This document shows positions 22,059 to 24,851 of a stretch of 24,851 nt of DNA, piece after piece. The translations under genes and the position numbers were made by a program. The stretch lies in the NCBI GenBank assembly GCA_036309765.1, contig JAXJTE010000239.1, forward strand, positions 1 through 24,851, written 5' to 3'. Source of the stretch: Caryophanon sp036309765. Its GTDB lineage: Bacteria > Bacillota > Bacilli > Bacillales_A > Planococcaceae. The notes under the pieces are model-generated. The model was not told the DNA's origin and did not search any database. It was given only the letters and a program-made list of their open reading frames with translations. Each line of letters starts with the position of its first letter. The stretch's first letter is position 1.

Positions 22059-22712
22059 ATGCAAACAGTCATTACAGCAACGAAGCGTGAAACTGGAAGT
22101 CACTCAATACTAACCCAATTAAGGAAAGACGGGAAATTGCCAAGCGTTCTTTACGGCTTTAACGTGGAGGAAACAACACCGATTTACTTCGAGTATAAAG
22201 AGATGGCGCGTGAAGTACAGCGCAATGGAGTGAATCACATTTTTAAAATTCAGCTTGGCGACAAAACGTACAGTGCCATCATCGGCGAAATTCAGCGCGA
22301 TGCCTTGAAAGGTCAAGTGAAGCACTTTGATTTGCTTTCGATTAACATGAAAGAGGAGTTAGAGGTGGATGTGCCTGTGTCGATTGTTGGCGATTCAATT
22401 GGTGTAAGGGAAGGTGGCGTCATTACGCAGCCGAACACCGATTTAAAAATTCGCGTGAAGCCGTCTGATATTCCAGATTCAATTGAAATTGATGTATCGA
22501 GCTTGGGCGTGGGTGATACGTTATCGCTTGCGGACGTGCGCGAACAAATTCCATTTGATACTTTAAACGAAGATGATTATACGTTAGCGACCGTTACACC
22601 GCCGACACCACCAGCTGAGGATGCCGATTTAGAAGCAGCTGGCATGACGGCAGATGATGTGGAGGCAACGGGTGAAAAGCTAGATCCGAACAAGCCAGGT
22701 CGCACCGATTAA
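22059..22712 (+). CDS. ctc: 50S ribosomal protein L25 / general stress protein Ctc
   Basis: A two-domain L25 (Ctc/TL5 type), 217 residues, that binds 5S rRNA in the large subunit, especially under stress. The N-terminal L25 domain (about 1-95) has VITATKRETGSHSILTQLRKDGKLPSVLYG. The C-terminal TL5 beta domain (about 96-185) includes VPVSIVGDSIGVREGGV and SSLGVGDTLSL. An acidic, probably flexible tail ends the protein. It is slightly longer than B. subtilis Ctc (204) because of that tail. The start is ATG with AAAGGGGA; the sigma-B-type promoter and closing terminator make it a single-gene unit. Confidence 0.96.
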   Translation: MQTVITATKRETGSHSILTQLRKDGKLPSVLYGFNVEETTPIYFEYKEMAREVQRNGVNHIFKIQLGDKTYSAIIGEIQRDALKGQVKHFDLLSINMKEELEVDVPVSIVGDSIGVREGGVITQPNTDLKIRVKPSDIPDSIEIDVSSLGVGDTLSLADVREQIPFDTLNEDDYTLATVTPPTPPAEDADLEAAGMTADDVEATGEKLDPNKPGRTD

Positions 22713-22731
22713 CGATAAATAAATAAACAAT

Positions 22732-22768
22732 AAAGGTGGGCGAAAAGCAATTTTCGTCCATCTTTTTT
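22732..22768 (+). terminator. Rho-independent terminator after ctc
   Basis: AAGGTGGGCGAAAA pairs with TTTTCGTCCATCTT over 14 bp with two G-T pairs and a 4-nt loop, then six T. Confidence 0.88.
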
Positions 22769-22824
22769 GTATAGACAATGTAAAAAATGTTCAAACAAAC
22801 TTTAACCAAATCGTCGAGTATTTA

Positions 22825-22833
22825 TGTTAAAAT
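22825..22833 (+). promoter_or_regulatory. Extended -10 promoter for pth
   Basis: TGT followed by TAAAAT (22828-22833), an extended -10 about 40 bp before the pth start. No convincing -35 at normal spacing. Confidence 0.5.
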
Positions 22834-22872
22834 AAGCTACGATTAGAAAATAACAGAGGCGTGAAATAAACG

Positions 22873-23430
22873 ATGAAATTAATTATTGGCTTAGGGAATC
22901 CTGGCAAACAATATGAATATACTCGCCATAATATTGGCTTTGAAGTAATTGATGCGTTAGCGAAAGAGTGGAACGCACCGCTGACGAACGCGAAGTTTAA
23001 CGGCATGTACGCAACTGTGCATCGTCCAGAAGGTAAAGTTGTTTTACTGAAACCGTTAACGTACATGAACTTATCAGGCGAATGTGTGCGTCCATTAATG
23101 GATTATTTTGATATTGATGTAGAAGATATTATTGTCATTTATGATGATTTAGATTTAGAAACGGGCAAGCTGCGTCTTCGTCAAAAAGGCAGTGCTGGTG
23201 GGCATAATGGCATTAAGTCATTAATTCAGCACTTAGGTACACAACAATTTAATCGCATTCGTGTAGGGGTAGACCGTCCACCTGCTGGCATGAAAGTAGC
23301 TGATTACGTATTGGCGAAGTTTGCGAAGGACGATGCGCCAATCGTAGCAGACGCAGTTGCAAAAAGCGTAGCGGCGGTAGAGAAATCATTAATGAAGCCA
23401 TTTATCGACGTGATGAATGAGTTTAACTAA
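22873..23430 (+). CDS. pth: Peptidyl-tRNA hydrolase
   Basis: Recycles tRNA from peptidyl-tRNA released prematurely from ribosomes; 185 residues, the standard bacterial length. Motifs are IGLGNPGKQYEYTRHNIGF with the catalytic histidine in TRHNIGF, the LLKPLTYMNLSGE asparagine loop, IIVIYDDLDL, and GSAGGHNGIKS. It is called spoVC in B. subtilis, although the gene is essential for growth there. The start is ATG at 22873 with AGAGGCG at slightly long spacing. A terminator and mfd follow directly; the fin gene that lies between these two in B. subtilis is absent. Confidence 0.97.
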   Translation: MKLIIGLGNPGKQYEYTRHNIGFEVIDALAKEWNAPLTNAKFNGMYATVHRPEGKVVLLKPLTYMNLSGECVRPLMDYFDIDVEDIIVIYDDLDLETGKLRLRQKGSAGGHNGIKSLIQHLGTQQFNRIRVGVDRPPAGMKVADYVLAKFAKDDAPIVADAVAKSVAAVEKSLMKPFIDVMNEFN

Positions 23431-23444
23431 TAACGAAGCGATGT

Positions 23445-23477
23445 GAGGAGGCTGTTCTTTAACGACACCTCCTTTTT
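23445..23477 (+). terminator. Rho-independent terminator after pth
   Basis: AGGAGG pairs with CCTCCT and TGT with ACA, one C bulge and a loop of 9 nt, then five T. Confidence 0.75.
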
Positions 23478-23519
23478 CTGTATAAAGCGGCACTACTGAA
23501 GGGAGGCTTTTCATTTTAC

Positions 23520-24851
23520 ATGGAAGCATTAACGCAACTTTTATATGACAATCAACATATTCGTTCATGGATTACGACGCTAGAAAAACAAGGATTACAG
23601 CATCTTGTAACAGGGGTAACGGCGGGAGCAAGACCTGCATTGATTCATACGGCCTTTGAGAAATTAAATAAGCCTGTCTATATTTTGACGTCAAATTTAC
23701 TGCAAGCACAGCGCTTAGTGGAGGATTTTAGTGCGCTCGCGGGCAGCGACAATGTGTACTACTACCCAGCGGATGAATTTATCGCAGCAGATATGACGAT
23801 GGCGAGCCCAGAGCTACGTGCCCAGCGTATTTTAACGCTTGATGCATTAGCACACCGCAAAGTCGGCATTTACGTCATTCCAGTGGCAGGTATGCGCAAG
23901 CCGATGACACCGCTTGAGGAGTGGCAAAAGCATGTGCTACAAACGAGTGTCGGGGCAGACGTTGATATGGATGCATGGCTGGAAGCACTCGTTGTGATGG
24001 GCTATACACGTACGGAAATGGTGACGTCACCAGGGGAGTTTGCGCTGCGTGGTGGTATTTTTGATGTGTACCCACCGTATGAGGAAAATCCGCTGCGTAT
24101 TGAATTTTTCGATACAGAAATTGATTCGATTCGTACGTTTTCAGCCGAAACACAGCGCTCGATTGAAAAGGTAGAGCAAGTGCGCATTTTACCGGCGGCG
24201 GAATTTATTTTCACGCAGTCACAAAAGATGGCGATTGCCCACCGATTATCAGATGCGCTAGAGCGTAGTGTCAAAAAGGTGAAAAAGGCTGAAACGAAAG
24301 AGGAGCTGCGCATTCACGTACAGCACGACATCGAGCAGCTTCAGCAAAACATCATTCCAACGTATGTGAATAAATACGGCACGCTGTTATATGAGCAGGA
24401 AACGTATTTAGGCGATTATTTCTCACAGCACGGCATCGTATTTGTCGATGAGCTAGGGCGTGTGCAGGAAGTAATGGATGCGTGGGAGCGTGAGGAACAG
24501 GAATGGTTCATGTCGTTAATTGAGGACGGCAAGCTCGTACATGATGTGAAAGTAAGTGTGTCATTTAAAGAAGTAGTGGCGATGCTAAAGCAAACGATTG
24601 TGCATTTAGCATTATTTGCGCGTTCATTTGACGGTGTTACATTCCAACAGACCGAAAACTTTACATGTAAGCCGATGCAACAGTTCCAAGGGCAAATTCC
24701 ATTATTTAAGCAAGAGGTGGAGCGTTGGCGTGCGGAGAAGTTTACGGTGCTCTTTTTAGCAGATGGTCAGGAGCGCGTGACGAAAATGGTCGAGCTGCTT
24801 GCAGATTATGACGTTGTGCTAACGGAAGGTGCGTTAAACGGAGCGGGGCTA
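23520..24851 (+). CDS. mfd: Transcription-repair coupling factor Mfd, N-terminal part (cut by window)
   Basis: Mfd removes RNA polymerase stalled at DNA damage and recruits UvrA. Only the first 444 codons of an expected protein of roughly 1170 residues are visible; the frame stays open to the window end. The visible part is the UvrB-like N-terminal module, with LVTGVTAGARPALIH near residue 30, YYYPADEFIAADMTMASPELRAQR near residues 80-103, and the UvrA-binding region with RGGIFDVYPP near residue 178 and RIEFFDTEIDSIR. The RNA-polymerase-interacting and translocase motor domains lie outside. The start is ATG at 23520; GGGAGG is 13 bp upstream, a rather long spacing, but no better in-frame start is seen. 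Confidence 0.96.
   Translation, partial: MEALTQLLYDNQHIRSWITTLEKQGLQHLVTGVTAGARPALIHTAFEKLNKPVYILTSNLLQAQRLVEDFSALAGSDNVYYYPADEFIAADMTMASPELRAQRILTLDALAHRKVGIYVIPVAGMRKPMTPLEEWQKHVLQTSVGADVDMDAWLEALVVMGYTRTEMVTSPGEFALRGGIFDVYPPYEENPLRIEFFDTEIDSIRTFSAETQRSIEKVEQVRILPAAEFIFTQSQKMAIAHRLSDALERSVKKVKKAETKEELRIHVQHDIEQLQQNIIPTYVNKYGTLLYEQETYLGDYFSQHGIVFVDELGRVQEVMDAWEREEQEWFMSLIEDGKLVHDVKVSVSFKEVVAMLKQTIVHLALFARSFDGVTFQQTENFTCKPMQQFQGQIPLFKQEVERWRAEKFTVLFLADGQERVTKMVELLADYDVVLTEGALNGAGL

Overview
The window is a stretch of core chromosome from a low-to-moderate GC Gram-positive bacterium of the order Bacillales. Gene order follows the Bacillus subtilis yaaO-to-mfd region just after an rRNA operon almost gene for gene, and the proteins resemble their B. 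subtilis counterparts closely. Protein style and intergenic features suggest the Planococcaceae/Caryophanaceae side (Lysinibacillus, Solibacillus, Kurthia, Caryophanon relatives), but the genus is inference and cannot be fixed from this window.

Layout. 1-142: 3' end of a 5S rRNA and its terminator. 332-7446 (+): yaaO-type decarboxylase, tmk, darA (yaaQ), yaaR, holB, ricT (yaaT), yabA, trmN6 (yabB), yazA, rsmI, covering dTTP supply, the DNA polymerase III clamp loader, control of replication initiation, c-di-AMP sensing, RNase Y specificity, and tRNA and rRNA methylation. 7554-7832 (-): abrB, the only minus-strand gene. 8291-14047 (+): metG, tatD, a yabE-type cell-wall protein, rnmV (5S maturation) and rsmA (16S dimethylation). 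14319-19040 (+): veg, ispE, purR, ridA, an unexpected chemotaxis receptor, and spoVG. 19441-24851 (+): glmU, prs, ctc, pth and the first 444 codons of mfd.

The gaps are rich in control signals. They hold a full set of rho-independent terminators, consensus sigma-A promoters (tandem at veg, perfect at the yabE-type gene), an apparent sigma-H promoter at spoVG, an apparent sigma-B promoter at ctc, and a cluster of Spo0A-box matches between abrB and metG.

Most interesting pattern. Dedicated sporulation genes that sit in this block in B. subtilis (csfB/gin before yaaO, yabG and sspF on either side of veg, fin between pth and mfd) are all absent, while the surrounding housekeeping genes are intact. 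The Spo0A/AbrB/sigma-H switch (0A boxes at abrB, sigma-H promoter at spoVG) nevertheless looks preserved. This suggests a lineage that has lost, or is losing, endospore formation but kept the transition-state circuit. Also of note are a chemotaxis receptor inserted between ridA and spoVG, a GC-rich dispersed-type repeat between prs and ctc, and a perfect 26-bp palindrome upstream of the yaaO-type gene. I saw no phage, transposase, CRISPR array or recognisable defence system.
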